Shown here: positions 33,270-42,967 of the stretch, in pieces
How the letters are laid out: each line of letters begins with the position of its first letter
Position numbering within the stretch: position 1 is the stretch's first letter
Assembly: GCF_018101125.2 (NCBI RefSeq)
Contig: NZ_JAELVF020000001.1
Location: 4,761,264 to 4,825,263, forward strand
DNA: 64,000 bases
Direction of reading: 5' to 3'
From: Streptomyces tardus
GTDB lineage: Bacteria; Actinomycetota; Actinomycetes; Streptomycetales; Streptomycetaceae
Notes under the pieces: model-generated
Database searches by the model: none
Told to the model about the DNA's origin: nothing
The model's input: the letters and a program-made list of their open reading frames with translations, nothing else
Position numbers and translations under genes: made by a program

Positions 33270-33869
33270 GTGCGTGTGCTCGGCGTGGACCCGGGGCTGA
33301 CCCGCTGCGGGGTGGGCGTCGTGGAGGGCACGGCGGGGCGCCCGCTGCGGATGGTCGCGGTGGGGGTCCTGCGGACCGATCCCGGCTCCGACATCGCCGA
33401 GCGGCTGGTGGGCATCGAGCGCGGGCTGGAGGAGTGGCTGGAGGAGTACCGCCCCGAAGCCGTCGCGGTGGAGCGGGTGTTCAGCCAGCACAACGTCAGC
33501 ACCGTGATGGGCACCGCCCAGGCGAGCGCGGTCGCGATGCTCTGCGCCGGCAGGCGGGGCCTGCCCGTTGCCCTGCACACCCCCAGCGAGGTCAAGGCCG
33601 CCGTCACCGGTTCGGGCAGGGCGGACAAGGCGCAGATCGGCGCCATGGTCACGCGGCTGCTGCGGCTGGACGCGCCGCCCAGACCTGCGGACGCCGCGGA
33701 CGCCCTCGCGCTCGCCATCTGCCACATCTGGCGGGCCCCCGCCCTCAACCGCCTCCAGCAGGCACACCAACTCGCCCGCCGTGCGGCAGCTCCCGACTCC
33801 CGCGGTTCCGGGGCGGGTTCGCCCTCCCGGCCCCAGCGGGCACGTACCCGGAAAGGCACCACCACATGA
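33270..33869 (+). CDS. ruvC: Holliday junction resolvase RuvC
   Basis: A 199-residue endonuclease resolving Holliday junctions as a dimer. Catalytic acids are D7 (VLGVDPGL), the glutamate in AVERVF and the C-terminal aspartates in PADAADALALAIC. The family core ends near residue 165; an Arg/Ser-rich tail is added. The GTG start has GGGGAGGG just upstream. It overlaps ruvA by four bases. Confidence 0.96.
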   Translation: MRVLGVDPGLTRCGVGVVEGTAGRPLRMVAVGVLRTDPGSDIAERLVGIERGLEEWLEEYRPEAVAVERVFSQHNVSTVMGTAQASAVAMLCAGRRGLPVALHTPSEVKAAVTGSGRADKAQIGAMVTRLLRLDAPPRPADAADALALAICHIWRAPALNRLQQAHQLARRAAAPDSRGSGAGSPSRPQRARTRKGTTT

Positions 33870-34492
33870 TCGCCTTCGTGCAGGGGCAGATCGCGGCGCT
33901 CGCGCCCGACAGCGCCGTCGTCGAGGTCGCAGGCGTCGGCCTCGCGGTCCAGTGCGCACCCTCGACGCTGGCCGGGCTGCGCCAGGGCGAGCCCGCCCGG
34001 CTCGCCACCTCGCTGGTCGTGCGCGAGGACTCCCTGACGCTGTACGGCTTCGCCGACGACGACGAGCGGCAGGTCTTCGAGCTGCTCCAGACCGCCAGCG
34101 GTGTCGGACCGCGTCTCGCCCAGGCGATGCTCGCCACCCACAGCCCCGACGCGCTCCGCACCGCGGTCGCCGTCGGCGACGAGAAGGCCCTCACTGCCGT
34201 CTCCGGCATCGGGAAGAAGGGCGCCCAGAAGCTGCTGCTGGAGCTGAAGGACCGGCTCGGCCCACCTGTCGGTTCCTCCGCGCGGGGCGCCCTCTCCGCG
34301 CAGACCCCCGCCGCGGGCTGGCGCGACCAGCTCCAGGACGCGCTTCTCGGTCTCGGCTACGCAGGCAGGGAGGCCGAGGAGGCGGTCGCGACGGTGGCAC
34401 CCAGGGCCGAGGCGGCGATCGCCGAGGGAGGCGTCCCGCCGGTGCCGCAGTTGCTGCGCGCCGCGCTGCAGAGCCTCAACCGCGCCCGGTGA
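33866..34492 (+). CDS. ruvA: Holliday junction DNA helicase subunit RuvA
   Basis: A 208-residue tetrameric junction-binding protein. The N-terminal OB domain (MIAFVQGQIAAL) precedes helix-hairpin-helix motifs ASGVGPRLAQAML and VSGIGKKGAQKLLLEL, and a C-terminal domain III (about 155-208) contacts RuvB. The ATG overlaps the ruvC stop (ATGA). Confidence 0.96.
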   Translation: MIAFVQGQIAALAPDSAVVEVAGVGLAVQCAPSTLAGLRQGEPARLATSLVVREDSLTLYGFADDDERQVFELLQTASGVGPRLAQAMLATHSPDALRTAVAVGDEKALTAVSGIGKKGAQKLLLELKDRLGPPVGSSARGALSAQTPAAGWRDQLQDALLGLGYAGREAEEAVATVAPRAEAAIAEGGVPPVPQLLRAALQSLNRAR

Positions 34493-34528
34493 GGCGCCCG
34501 TCGGGCCCGCCGCCGGCGGGCCGCCGCC

Positions 34529-34570
34529 CCGTACCGCACCGCCTGTCCGCCGTACCACACCGCCTGTCCG
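34529..34570. repeat. 21-bp direct repeat between ruvA and ruvB
   Basis: Two adjacent copies (34529-34549, 34550-34570) share the core CACCGCCTGTCCG and differ at one base. Confidence 0.95.
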
Positions 34571-34640
34571 CAGCCTGCTTGCGCGCGGCGCACCCGCCGG
34601 CGCCGCAGCCCGTACCGCCCGCCTCGACGAAAGACCACCG

Positions 34641-35747
34641 ATGAACTGGGACGACACCGGCCCCGACGACAGCGCGACCGCCACCCCCGGAGGTCCGGAC
34701 GCGAGCGCGGAGCGGCTCGTGGGCAGCGTCGCCGACGGTGAGGACACCGCAGTGGAAGCGGCCCTGCGGCCAAAGGACCTCGGCGAGTTCGTCGGTCAGC
34801 CCAAGGTGCGCGAGCAGCTCGACCTGGTGCTCCGAGCCGCCCGCCAGCGCGGCGCCACCGCCGACCACGTACTGCTCTCCGGCGCTCCGGGCCTGGGCAA
34901 GACGACGCTGTCGATGATCATCGCTGCCGAGATGGGCGCCCCGATCCGGATCACCTCGGGCCCTGCCATCCAGCACGCGGGAGACCTGGCCGCGATCCTC
35001 TCCTCGCTCCAGGAGGGGGAAGTGCTCTTCCTGGACGAAATACACCGGATGTCCAGGCCGGCCGAGGAAATGCTCTACATGGCGATGGAGGACTTCCGCG
35101 TCGACGTGATCGTCGGCAAGGGCCCCGGGGCGACCGCGATCCCGCTGGAGCTGCCGCCGTTCACCCTGGTCGGCGCCACCACCCGGGCCGGCCTGCTGCC
35201 GCCGCCGCTGCGGGACCGGTTCGGTTTCACCGCGCACATGGAGTTCTACGAGGCGGAGGAGCTGGAGCGGGTGCTGCACCGCTCCGCCCGGCTGCTGGAC
35301 GTCAGCACCGACGAGGCCGGCGCGCGGGAGATCGCGGGCCGTTCGCGGGGCACGCCGCGGATCGCCAACCGGCTGCTCCGCCGGGTCAGGGACTACGCCC
35401 AGGTCAAGAGCGACGGCGTCATCACCAGCGAGATCGCCCGGCAGGCGCTGGCGGTGTACGAGGTTGACGAACGCGGGCTCGACAGACTCGACCGGGCGGT
35501 CCTGGAGTCGCTGCTCAAGCTCTTCAACGGAGGGCCGGTGGGCCTGTCAACGCTCGCGGTCGCGGTGGGGGAGGAGCGCGAGACCGTCGAGGAAGTGGCC
35601 GAGCCCTTCCTGGTGCGCGAGGGGCTGCTCGCCCGTACGCCCAGAGGCCGCGTCGCGACTCCGGCCGCCTGGGCCCACCTGAACCTGACCCCGCCGGCGT
35701 CGAGCCGGGCGAACGGCTCGGGACAGACCGGACTCTTCGGAATGTGA
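34641..35747 (+). CDS. ruvB: Holliday junction branch-migration ATPase RuvB
   Basis: A 368-residue AAA+ motor. Walker A GAPGLGKT is at 81-88, Walker B LFLDEIHR near 131, sensor VGATTRAGLL, and a C-terminal winged helix. It drives branch migration on RuvA-bound junctions. A 148-bp gap with a tandem 21-bp repeat separates it from ruvA, wider than the ruvC-ruvA overlap, but no terminator is seen. The N-terminal 40 residues are an extra acidic extension. Confidence 0.97.
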   Translation: MNWDDTGPDDSATATPGGPDASAERLVGSVADGEDTAVEAALRPKDLGEFVGQPKVREQLDLVLRAARQRGATADHVLLSGAPGLGKTTLSMIIAAEMGAPIRITSGPAIQHAGDLAAILSSLQEGEVLFLDEIHRMSRPAEEMLYMAMEDFRVDVIVGKGPGATAIPLELPPFTLVGATTRAGLLPPPLRDRFGFTAHMEFYEAEELERVLHRSARLLDVSTDEAGAREIAGRSRGTPRIANRLLRRVRDYAQVKSDGVITSEIARQALAVYEVDERGLDRLDRAVLESLLKLFNGGPVGLSTLAVAVGEERETVEEVAEPFLVREGLLARTPRGRVATPAAWAHLNLTPPASSRANGSGQTGLFGM

Positions 35748-35919
35748 ACGGACCGCGCGTCGAGGAGATCGACCTTCACGGAACCCCGGCCGTCTGCTGG
35801 ACGTTGTTCCACAGGCGTGGGCTCGCTTAGACTCCGCCGATGCCGCCTCCCTCGGGCGGCGACGACCACCCAAACCCCCAGACCGCTCCCTGGCGGTCAC
35901 ACTAAGGACCTCTTCCGCC

Positions 35920-36408
35920 GTGGATATCGTAGTTCTCTTCCCCCTCCTCCTGCTCATCGGCGCCATGTTCATGATGACGAGGTCTGCGAAGAAAAAGCAG
36001 CAGCAGGCCATGGAGATGCGCGACCAGGTGCAGCCCGGCACCGGAGTCCGGACGATCGGGGGCCTGTACGCCCGGGTGAAGGAGATCGGCGACGACACGG
36101 TCCTCCTCGAGCTCGCCCCCGGTGTGCACGCGCACTTCGCCAAGAACGCCATCGGCGCCGTGCTGGAGGACGACGAGTACAACGAGATCATCAACCCCCG
36201 GGCCGCCGAGCTCGACAGCGACGGCACCGTCGTGCCCGACGACGCCTCCTCGCTGACCGGCACCGCCGACGAGGAGACCTCCACCACCGCGGACGAGAAG
36301 CCCAGCCTGAAGAAGGACGCAGCTCCTGCCGAGGACGAGGAGCGGTCCCAGGAGCCGGAGTCGGGGGACGCCAAGGACAAGAAGGACGGCGAGGACGGAC
36401 CCAAGTAG
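35920..36408 (+). CDS. yajC: Preprotein translocase subunit YajC
   Basis: 162 residues. The N-terminal transmembrane helix (about 2-20) and YajC core (KKKQQQAMEMRDQVQPG, VRTIGGLYARV, ELAPGVHAHFAKNAIG) are normal; the last 70 residues are an acidic low-complexity tail. YajC assists SecDF in export. It is followed by secD after a hairpin-containing 119-bp gap. Confidence 0.93.
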   Translation: MDIVVLFPLLLLIGAMFMMTRSAKKKQQQAMEMRDQVQPGTGVRTIGGLYARVKEIGDDTVLLELAPGVHAHFAKNAIGAVLEDDEYNEIINPRAAELDSDGTVVPDDASSLTGTADEETSTTADEKPSLKKDAAPAEDEERSQEPESGDAKDKKDGEDGPK

Positions 36409-36471
36409 CGAGAGCGTCGCCGGGGTCTGAAGCAGCCCGGCAGTCTACTCGTGCCGACTCATCACCCCGCG

Positions 36472-36498
36472 GGCACGGTGATCACCGATCACCGTGCC
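36472..36498 (+). terminator. 12-bp hairpin between yajC and secD
   Basis: GGCACGGTGATC-ACC-GATCACCGTGCC, perfect. It ends 29 bp before secD. It could partially terminate or protect the 3' end of yajC RNA. Confidence 0.65.
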
Positions 36499-36527
36499 AG
36501 GGTGACTGGACAGGGAGACAAGAGAAG

Positions 36528-38294
36528 GTGGCAACACCGAAGAAGCGCCGCAGGTCCTCGGGGGCGCAGAGAAGGCCGCTGGTACCGCTGCTGCTGGTGC
36601 TGGGCCTGATCGTGGTACTGACCGGCGGGATGCTGCTCACCGGTGCCAACACGCCACGGCTCGGGATCGACCTGGCAGGCGGTACGAGCATCACGCTGAC
36701 GGCCAAGGAAGAAGACGGCAAGAAGGACGCCGTCAACGAGGCCAACATGAACACCGCCGCGTCCATCATCGACCGGCGGGTCAACGGCCTCGGCGTGTCC
36801 GAGGCCGAGGTGACCACGCAGGGCGAGCGCAACATCATCGTCAACATCCCGCGGGGTACCGACGAGAAGCAGGCACGCGAGCAGGTGGGCACCACCGCTG
36901 AGCTCGGCTTTCGGCCGGTGCTTGCCGCAGCGCCAGCCACCCCTCCTGCGGAGAAGCCGGGCGCCGGCGAGGAGTCCCCGGGTACGGGTGACGACGCCGA
37001 CAAGGGCGACAAGGGCGATGCCGACAAGGGCGATGCCGACGCGTCGGCCTCACCCGGACCCAGCCCGCAGGGCGGCACGGCGCGTGAAGCCCTGACCGCG
37101 GACGATTCTCCCTCTCCCTCTCCGTCCCCCGGCGACAAGGAGAAGCCTGATGAGCAAGAGGACCCGCCGGCCCAGGGCGACGGCGGTGTTTCCGAAGCAG
37201 TGGGCAAGGAGTTCGAGAGTCTGAGCTGCACCAGCCAGAAGAGCAGGTCCCAAGCGGGCCAGGACGCGGCTCAGGCCGATGCCAAGGACACCGTCGTCGC
37301 CTGTGACCAGGACGGCGCCTCCAAGTTCATCCTCGGCCCGCTCGCCGTGCCGGGGACAAACGTGGACGGGGCCAGTGCCGTCTTCAACCAGCAGCGCGGC
37401 CAGTGGGTCGTCAACGTTGAGTTCACCTCGGCCGGCTCCAAGAAGTTCGCCGACACCACTTCGCGCATCAGCTCGCTGCCCCAGCCGCAGAACCAGTTCG
37501 CGATCTCACTCGACGGGGAGGTCGTTTCCGCGCCCAGCGTGAGCCAGCGCATCTCCGGCAGCGCCGAGATCTCCGGAAGCTTCCAGCAGGAAGAGGCCCA
37601 GGACCTGGCCAACGTGCTGAAGTTCGGTGCCCTGCCGCTGAGCTTTGAGGAGTCCAACGTCCTGAGCATCTCGCCGACCCTGGGTGGTGAGCAGCTCAAG
37701 GCAGGTTTGATCGCGGGGGCCATCGGCATGGCTCTGGTGATCGCCTACCTGCTGTTCTACTACCGCGCTCTGGGCATGGTCGCCGTCCTGAGCCTGCTCG
37801 CCATGGGCGCCTTCACCTACGTCGTCATGACGCTGCTCGGCCCCGCCGTGGGGTTCGCGCTGAGCCTTCCCGCCGTGTGCGGCGCCATTGTTGCCATCGG
37901 TATCACCGCGGACTCGTTCATCGTGTATTTCGAACGGATCCGGGACGAGGTGCGCGAAGGACGCAGCGTGCGCTCGGCGATCGAGCGGGCGTGGCCCAGG
38001 GCTCGGCACACGATCATCATCTCCGACGTGGTGTCGTTTCTGGCCGCCGTCGTCCTGTTCTTCGCAGCGGTCGGTTCGGTACAGGGCTTTGCCTTCGTGC
38101 TCGGCCTGACCACCTTGCTGGACGTCCTGGTCGTCTTCCTGATCACCAAGCCGCTGACCAGCCTGCTGGTGAGCAAGCCGTTCTTCGGCGAAGGCCACCC
38201 CTGGTCGGGTCTGGACGCCAAACGGCTCGGCGCCAGGCCGCCAGTCCGAGGCCGCCGTCGCGGCTCGGTCACCGCAGAGCCGAAGGAGGCTTGA
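36528..38294 (+). CDS. secD: Protein translocase subunit SecD
   Basis: 588 residues. A first transmembrane helix (about 20-40), a large outside domain with LGIDLAGGTSITL and VNGLGVSEAEV, then a C-terminal five-helix RND-like domain (GAIGMALVIAYLLFYY, ITADSFIVYFERIRDE). It pulls secreted proteins outward using the proton gradient with SecF. An insertion of about 85 residues (about 130-220), rich in Asp, Lys, Pro and Ser, interrupts the outside domain. GAGAAGG precedes the GTG. secF follows one base after the stop codon. Confidence 0.96.
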   Translation: MATPKKRRRSSGAQRRPLVPLLLVLGLIVVLTGGMLLTGANTPRLGIDLAGGTSITLTAKEEDGKKDAVNEANMNTAASIIDRRVNGLGVSEAEVTTQGERNIIVNIPRGTDEKQAREQVGTTAELGFRPVLAAAPATPPAEKPGAGEESPGTGDDADKGDKGDADKGDADASASPGPSPQGGTAREALTADDSPSPSPSPGDKEKPDEQEDPPAQGDGGVSEAVGKEFESLSCTSQKSRSQAGQDAAQADAKDTVVACDQDGASKFILGPLAVPGTNVDGASAVFNQQRGQWVVNVEFTSAGSKKFADTTSRISSLPQPQNQFAISLDGEVVSAPSVSQRISGSAEISGSFQQEEAQDLANVLKFGALPLSFEESNVLSISPTLGGEQLKAGLIAGAIGMALVIAYLLFYYRALGMVAVLSLLAMGAFTYVVMTLLGPAVGFALSLPAVCGAIVAIGITADSFIVYFERIRDEVREGRSVRSAIERAWPRARHTIIISDVVSFLAAVVLFFAAVGSVQGFAFVLGLTTLLDVLVVFLITKPLTSLLVSKPFFGEGHPWSGLDAKRLGARPPVRGRRRGSVTAEPKEA

Positions 38295-38295
38295 G

Positions 38296-39441
38296 ATGTC
38301 GCGACTCGGTGAACTCGGTGGCAAGCTCCACAGGGGCGAAGTGGCCTACGACTTCGTCAACCGGCGCAAGATCTGGTACCTGATCTCGATCGTGCTTCTG
38401 GCCATCTCGCTCGGCGGCGTCTTCGGCAAGGGCCTCAACATGGGCGTCGAGTTCGAGGGCGGCGCGGTCTACACGACACCTCCCACGCAGGCCACCGTGG
38501 AGGAGGTCAGAAGCGAAGCGGAGGATGCGTCGGGCAAGGAAGCCCGCGTGCAGCGGCTGGGCAACGACTCGCTCCGCATCACGCTCACCGGTCTGGACAC
38601 CGACACGTCCAACGCCACTCGTGAGGCCCTCGCCGAGGGCCTGGGCATCGAGGTCTCCAACCTCGACGCCGAGCTGGTCGGGCCCAGCTGGGGCGAGCAG
38701 ATGACCGACAAGGCCCTGACCGGCATGGGGATCTTTCTCGTGCTGGTCACGGTCTACCTCGCCGTCACCTTCGAGTGGCGCATGGCCCTGGCCGCCCTGC
38801 TCGCGCTGCTGCACGACCTTGTGATCACCATCGGTGTGTACGCACTCGTCGGTTTCGAGGTGACGCCGGGGACGGTCGTGGGTGTGCTGACGATCCTCGG
38901 CTATTCCCTGTACGACACCGTGGTGGTGTTCGACAAGGTCAGTGAGAACACCTCCCGGCTGGGCAAGGACAGTCGGCTCACCTACAGCGAGCTCGCCAAC
39001 CTGGGTCTCAACGCGACGCTGGTGCGCTCGGTCAACACCTCGATCGTCGCGCTCCTTCCGGTCGGCGCGCTCCTGTTCATCGGCGCCGGCCTGCTGGGCG
39101 GCGGGATGCTCAAGGACATCGCCCTCTCCCTCTTCGTCGGTCTTGCCGCGGGTACGTACTCCTCGATCGTCATCGCCACCCCGCTGGTGGTGGACTTCAA
39201 GCGCACCGATGCCAAGGCCAGGGTCCACGACCGCAAGGTGCTCGCGAAGCGCGCGAAGTCCGCGGCTCTCGCCGCGGAGCGGGGTGCCCGGCCGGACGAG
39301 GACACCCCTCCCGCCGGGGAGGGCGCTGACGACGAACATGCCGAGGCGGGTGACGCAGCAGCGGAATCGGTACCGGCGCCGGCCACCCCCGCACGTCGTG
39401 CAGGCGGCTCAGCCAGCCGCGGTCGGTCAGGGCGCAGGTGA
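38296..39441 (+). CDS. secF: Protein translocase subunit SecF
   Basis: 381 residues, six transmembrane helices. Start region YDFVNRRKIWYLISIVLL, conserved GVEFEGGAVY, and TVVVFDKVSENTS in the RND core. The last 60 residues are Ala/Glu/Pro-rich. GGAGGC before the ATG lies inside the secD end. The stop region overlaps possible apt starts, so secD-secF-apt are cotranscribed. Confidence 0.96.
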   Translation: MSRLGELGGKLHRGEVAYDFVNRRKIWYLISIVLLAISLGGVFGKGLNMGVEFEGGAVYTTPPTQATVEEVRSEAEDASGKEARVQRLGNDSLRITLTGLDTDTSNATREALAEGLGIEVSNLDAELVGPSWGEQMTDKALTGMGIFLVLVTVYLAVTFEWRMALAALLALLHDLVITIGVYALVGFEVTPGTVVGVLTILGYSLYDTVVVFDKVSENTSRLGKDSRLTYSELANLGLNATLVRSVNTSIVALLPVGALLFIGAGLLGGGMLKDIALSLFVGLAAGTYSSIVIATPLVVDFKRTDAKARVHDRKVLAKRAKSAALAAERGARPDEDTPPAGEGADDEHAEAGDAAAESVPAPATPARRAGGSASRGRSGRR

Positions 39442-39455
39442 TGGGAGTCGCCCCG

Positions 39456-40019
39456 ATGGCCGAGAGCTCCGGGATGTCGCCCGAGCAGCTGAGGAGTCTG
39501 CTGATCAGCCGCATCCGGGACGTGGCCGACTACCCCAAGCCCGGCGTGACCTTCAAGGACATCACGCCGCTGCTGGCGGATCCTCTGGCCTTCACCGCGC
39601 TGACCGACGCCCTGGCGAACCGCTGTGCCGAGTACGGGGCCACCAAGATCGTGGGCCTGGAGGCCCGTGGCTTCATCCTCGGTGCGCCCGTAGCGGTACG
39701 GGCCGGTGTCGGCTTCGTCCCGGCGCGCAAGGCCGGCAAGCTGCCGGGCCCCACGCTGGGGCAGAACTACGCCCTGGAGTACGGCGCCGCCGAGATCGAG
39801 ATCCATGCCGACGCGCTGTCCGCCGGGGACCGTGTGCTGGTCGTCGACGACGTACTGGCCACGGGCGGCACGGCGGAGGCGTCCGTGGAGCTCGTTCGGC
39901 GCGCCGGCGCGCAGGTGGCCGGTGTCTGCGTACTGCTGGAGCTCGGTTTCCTGGGCGGCCGCGAGCGACTCGCTCCTGTACTCGGCGCCGTTCCGTTGGA
40001 TGCGCTGGTGCGCGTCTGA
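39456..40019 (+). CDS. apt: Adenine phosphoribosyltransferase
   Basis: 187 residues salvaging adenine to AMP with PRPP. PRPP-binding loop VLVVDDVLATGGT and the base-binding GLEARGFILGAPVAV are complete. I chose the ATG at 39456 because GGGAG lies eight bases ahead; GTG at 39438 or ATG at 39441 would overlap secF and add five or six residues. The secDF-apt-relA order is a conserved streptomycete arrangement. Confidence 0.94.
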   Translation: MAESSGMSPEQLRSLLISRIRDVADYPKPGVTFKDITPLLADPLAFTALTDALANRCAEYGATKIVGLEARGFILGAPVAVRAGVGFVPARKAGKLPGPTLGQNYALEYGAAEIEIHADALSAGDRVLVVDDVLATGGTAEASVELVRRAGAQVAGVCVLLELGFLGGRERLAPVLGAVPLDALVRV

Positions 40020-40164
40020 GCGTCGGATCCCGCTGAGGAGGGGGAGGCGGGGCACTGCGCCCCGCTTCCCCCTCACGTCGTTCTGCCCGCTGTTGCGCAC
40101 CATCGCCGACCAGCGGCGGAGGGTGCCCTGGGCACCGGCCAGGGTGGTGTGGGGCACGGCTCGC

Positions 40165-40170
40165 TACCAT
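40165..40170 (+). promoter_or_regulatory. Candidate -10 box for relA
   Basis: TACCAT, 44 bp before the relA start, in the apt-relA gap. Confidence 0.4.
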
Positions 40171-40214
40171 GGCTGTCCGACCGATCCCTGGCCGGGACAG
40201 CTAGAGGAGTGCTC

Positions 40215-42803
40215 TTGCCGGACGAGGCCCAGCCGCCCACCGCGACCCAGCGACCGGATTCCGGTGCGCCCACGGGCAGTGGCGCGCACGCACCGGACGC
40301 GAACTCCGACGGGGAGTCGACGGGCGCGGGCCCGCGCCCGGCCTCCGGGGCGAGCACCCGGGGGGACCAGTCCGCCGCGCGCGGCGCCAAGCGCAGGGCG
40401 CAGGGCGCGCAGGCTCCGCCGCCGGAGCCCGCGGAGCACCCCGCCGACACGGCGCCCGCCGCGGAGCAGGGACGCGCCGTCTCGGGCGTCTCCGGACGCT
40501 ACGGCTCCTCGAACCGGGTGCGTGCCCGGCTGGCCAGGCTCGGCGTGCACCGCTCCAGCCCGTACAACCCGGTGCTGGAGCCGCTGCTGCGGATAGTGCG
40601 GGGCAACGACCCCAAGGCCGACACCGCCACACTGCGCCAGCTCGAGCGTGCCTACCAGGTCGCCGAGCGCTGGCACCGCGGCCAGAAGCGCAAGAGCGGC
40701 GATCCGTACATCACCCACCCGCTCGCGGTCACCACCATCCTCGCCGAGCTCGGCATGGACCCGGCGACTCTGATGGCCGGCCTGCTGCACGACACGGTGG
40801 AGGACACGGAGTACGGGCTGGACACCCTGCGCCGCGACTTCGGCGACCAGGTCGCACTGCTGGTCGACGGTGTCACCAAGCTGGACAAGGTCAAGTTCGG
40901 CGAGGCGGCGCAGGCCGAGACGGTCCGCAAGATGGTCGTGGCGATGGCCAAGGACCCGCGCGTACTGGTCATCAAGCTCGCCGACCGGCTCCACAACATG
41001 CGCACGATGCGCTTTCTGCGGCGTGAGAAGCAGGAGCAGAAGGCTCGCGAGACCCTGGAGATCTACGCCCCGCTCGCCCATCGCCTGGGCATGAACACCA
41101 TCAAGTGGGAGCTGGAGGATCTGGCCTTCGCGATCCTCTACCCGAAGATGTACGACGAGATCGTCCGGCTGGTGGCCGAACGTGCGCCCAAGCGGGACGA
41201 GTACCTGGCCACGGTGATCGACGAGGTGCAGGCCGATCTGCGCGGGGCCCGCATCAGGGCGACGGTCACGGGCCGGCCGAAGCACTACTACAGCGTCTAC
41301 CAGAAGATGATCGTCCGCGGCCGGGACTTCGCGGAGATCTACGATCTGGTCGGCATCCGCGTCCTGGTGGACACGGTCCGCGACTGCTATGCGGCGCTCG
41401 GCACGGTGCACGCGCGATGGAACCCGGTCCCCGGCCGGTTCAAGGACTACATCGCGATGCCGAAGTTCAACATGTACCAGTCGCTGCACACGACGGTGAT
41501 CGGCCCGGGCGGCAAGCCCGTCGAGCTGCAGATCCGCACCTTCGACATGCACCGCCGCGCCGAGTACGGCATCGCCGCCCACTGGAAGTACAAGCAGGAG
41601 GCCGTCGCGGGCGCCTCCAAGGTCCGCACCGACGTGCCGAAGAAGGCAGGCAAGGGCGGCGACACGCTCAACGACATGGCGTGGCTGCGGCAGTTGCTGG
41701 ACTGGCAGAAGGAGACCGAGGACCCGGGCGAGTTCCTGGAGTCGCTGCGCTTCGACCTCTCCCGCAACGAGGTCTTCGTCTTCACGCCGAAGGGCGACGT
41801 GATCGCGCTGCCCGCCGGCGCCACCCCCGTCGACTTCGCGTACGCGGTGCACACCGAGGTCGGGCACCGCACGATCGGCGCCAAGGTCGGCGGTCGCCTG
41901 GTACCGCTGGAGTCCACCCTCGACAACGGCGACACCGTGGAGGTCTTCACCTCCAAGGCCTCGGGGGCCGGCCCGTCCAGGGACTGGCTGGGCTTCGTGA
42001 AGTCCCCGCGGGCGCGCAACAAGATCAGGGCGTGGTTCTCCAAGGAGCGCCGGGACGAGGCGATCGAGCACGGCAAGGACTCCATCGTCCGTGCCATGCG
42101 CAAGCAGAACCTCCCGATCCAGCGCATCCTGACCGGCGACTCGCTGGTGACGCTGGCGCACGAGATGCGCTACCCGGACATCTCCTCCCTCTACGCCGCG
42201 ATCGGCGAGGGGCATGTGACCGCGCAGAGCGTGGTGCAGAAGCTCGTCCAGGCTCTCGGCGGAGAGGACGAGGCCAGCGAGGACATCGCAGAGACCTCGC
42301 CCCCGATGCGCGGGGGCAGGGGCGAGAAGCGCCGCTCGAAGGCCGACCCGGGCGTCATCGTCAAGGGCGTCGACGATGTGTGGGTCAAGCTGGCCCGTTG
42401 CTGCACCCCGGTGCCCGGTGACCCGATCATCGGCTTCGTGACGCGGGGGAGCGGGGTGTCCGTGCACCGTGCGGACTGCCTGAACGTCGACTCGCTCGCC
42501 CGGGAGCCCGAGCGGATGCTGGACGTGGAGTGGGCGCCGACGCAGTCCTCGGTCTTCCTGGTCGCCATCCAGGTCGAGGCGCTGGACCGCTCCAGGTTGC
42601 TGTCGGACGTCACCAGGGTGCTGTCCGACCAGCACGTCAACATCCTCTCGGCGGCGGTCCAGACCTCCCGGGACCGGGTGGCGACCTCGCGCTTCACCTT
42701 CGAGATGGGTGACCCCAAGCACCTGGGCCACGTGTTGAAGGCGGTGCGCCGGGTGGAGGGCGTCTACGACGTCTACCGCGTCACCTCCGCCCGCCGACCC
42801 TGA
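40215..42803 (+). CDS. relA: Bifunctional (p)ppGpp synthetase/hydrolase RelA (RSH)
   Basis: 862 residues. A disordered Pro/Ala N-terminus (to about 110), HD hydrolase domain (HPLAVTTILAELG, GLLHDTVEDTEYG), synthetase domain (GRPKHYYSVYQKM, EIYDLVGIRV), TGS domain (VFVFTPKGDVIALP) and C-terminal ACT domain (VSGVHRADC region to end). It makes the stringent alarmone on amino-acid shortage. A TTG start with GAGGAG five bases upstream gives the known N-terminus; GTG at 40209 is an alternative overlapping that site. HD residues look intact, so hydrolysis is likely retained. Confidence 0.96.
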   Translation: MPDEAQPPTATQRPDSGAPTGSGAHAPDANSDGESTGAGPRPASGASTRGDQSAARGAKRRAQGAQAPPPEPAEHPADTAPAAEQGRAVSGVSGRYGSSNRVRARLARLGVHRSSPYNPVLEPLLRIVRGNDPKADTATLRQLERAYQVAERWHRGQKRKSGDPYITHPLAVTTILAELGMDPATLMAGLLHDTVEDTEYGLDTLRRDFGDQVALLVDGVTKLDKVKFGEAAQAETVRKMVVAMAKDPRVLVIKLADRLHNMRTMRFLRREKQEQKARETLEIYAPLAHRLGMNTIKWELEDLAFAILYPKMYDEIVRLVAERAPKRDEYLATVIDEVQADLRGARIRATVTGRPKHYYSVYQKMIVRGRDFAEIYDLVGIRVLVDTVRDCYAALGTVHARWNPVPGRFKDYIAMPKFNMYQSLHTTVIGPGGKPVELQIRTFDMHRRAEYGIAAHWKYKQEAVAGASKVRTDVPKKAGKGGDTLNDMAWLRQLLDWQKETEDPGEFLESLRFDLSRNEVFVFTPKGDVIALPAGATPVDFAYAVHTEVGHRTIGAKVGGRLVPLESTLDNGDTVEVFTSKASGAGPSRDWLGFVKSPRARNKIRAWFSKERRDEAIEHGKDSIVRAMRKQNLPIQRILTGDSLVTLAHEMRYPDISSLYAAIGEGHVTAQSVVQKLVQALGGEDEASEDIAETSPPMRGGRGEKRRSKADPGVIVKGVDDVWVKLARCCTPVPGDPIIGFVTRGSGVSVHRADCLNVDSLAREPERMLDVEWAPTQSSVFLVAIQVEALDRSRLLSDVTRVLSDQHVNILSAAVQTSRDRVATSRFTFEMGDPKHLGHVLKAVRRVEGVYDVYRVTSARRP

Positions 42804-42967
42804 CCGAGGCGCAACTCCTCACCGGCCGCGGCTTCGTACCGGGAGCAACCTCTCACCGGGCAGCCGCTGCCGGCGCGGCCCGCTCCGGTGCGCGCCGGCT
42901 CCCGACCTGGCCGCCCCCGCGTGCGAGGAGCCGCCGATCCGGCCCGACAGCGTGAGCGCGAAACGCG

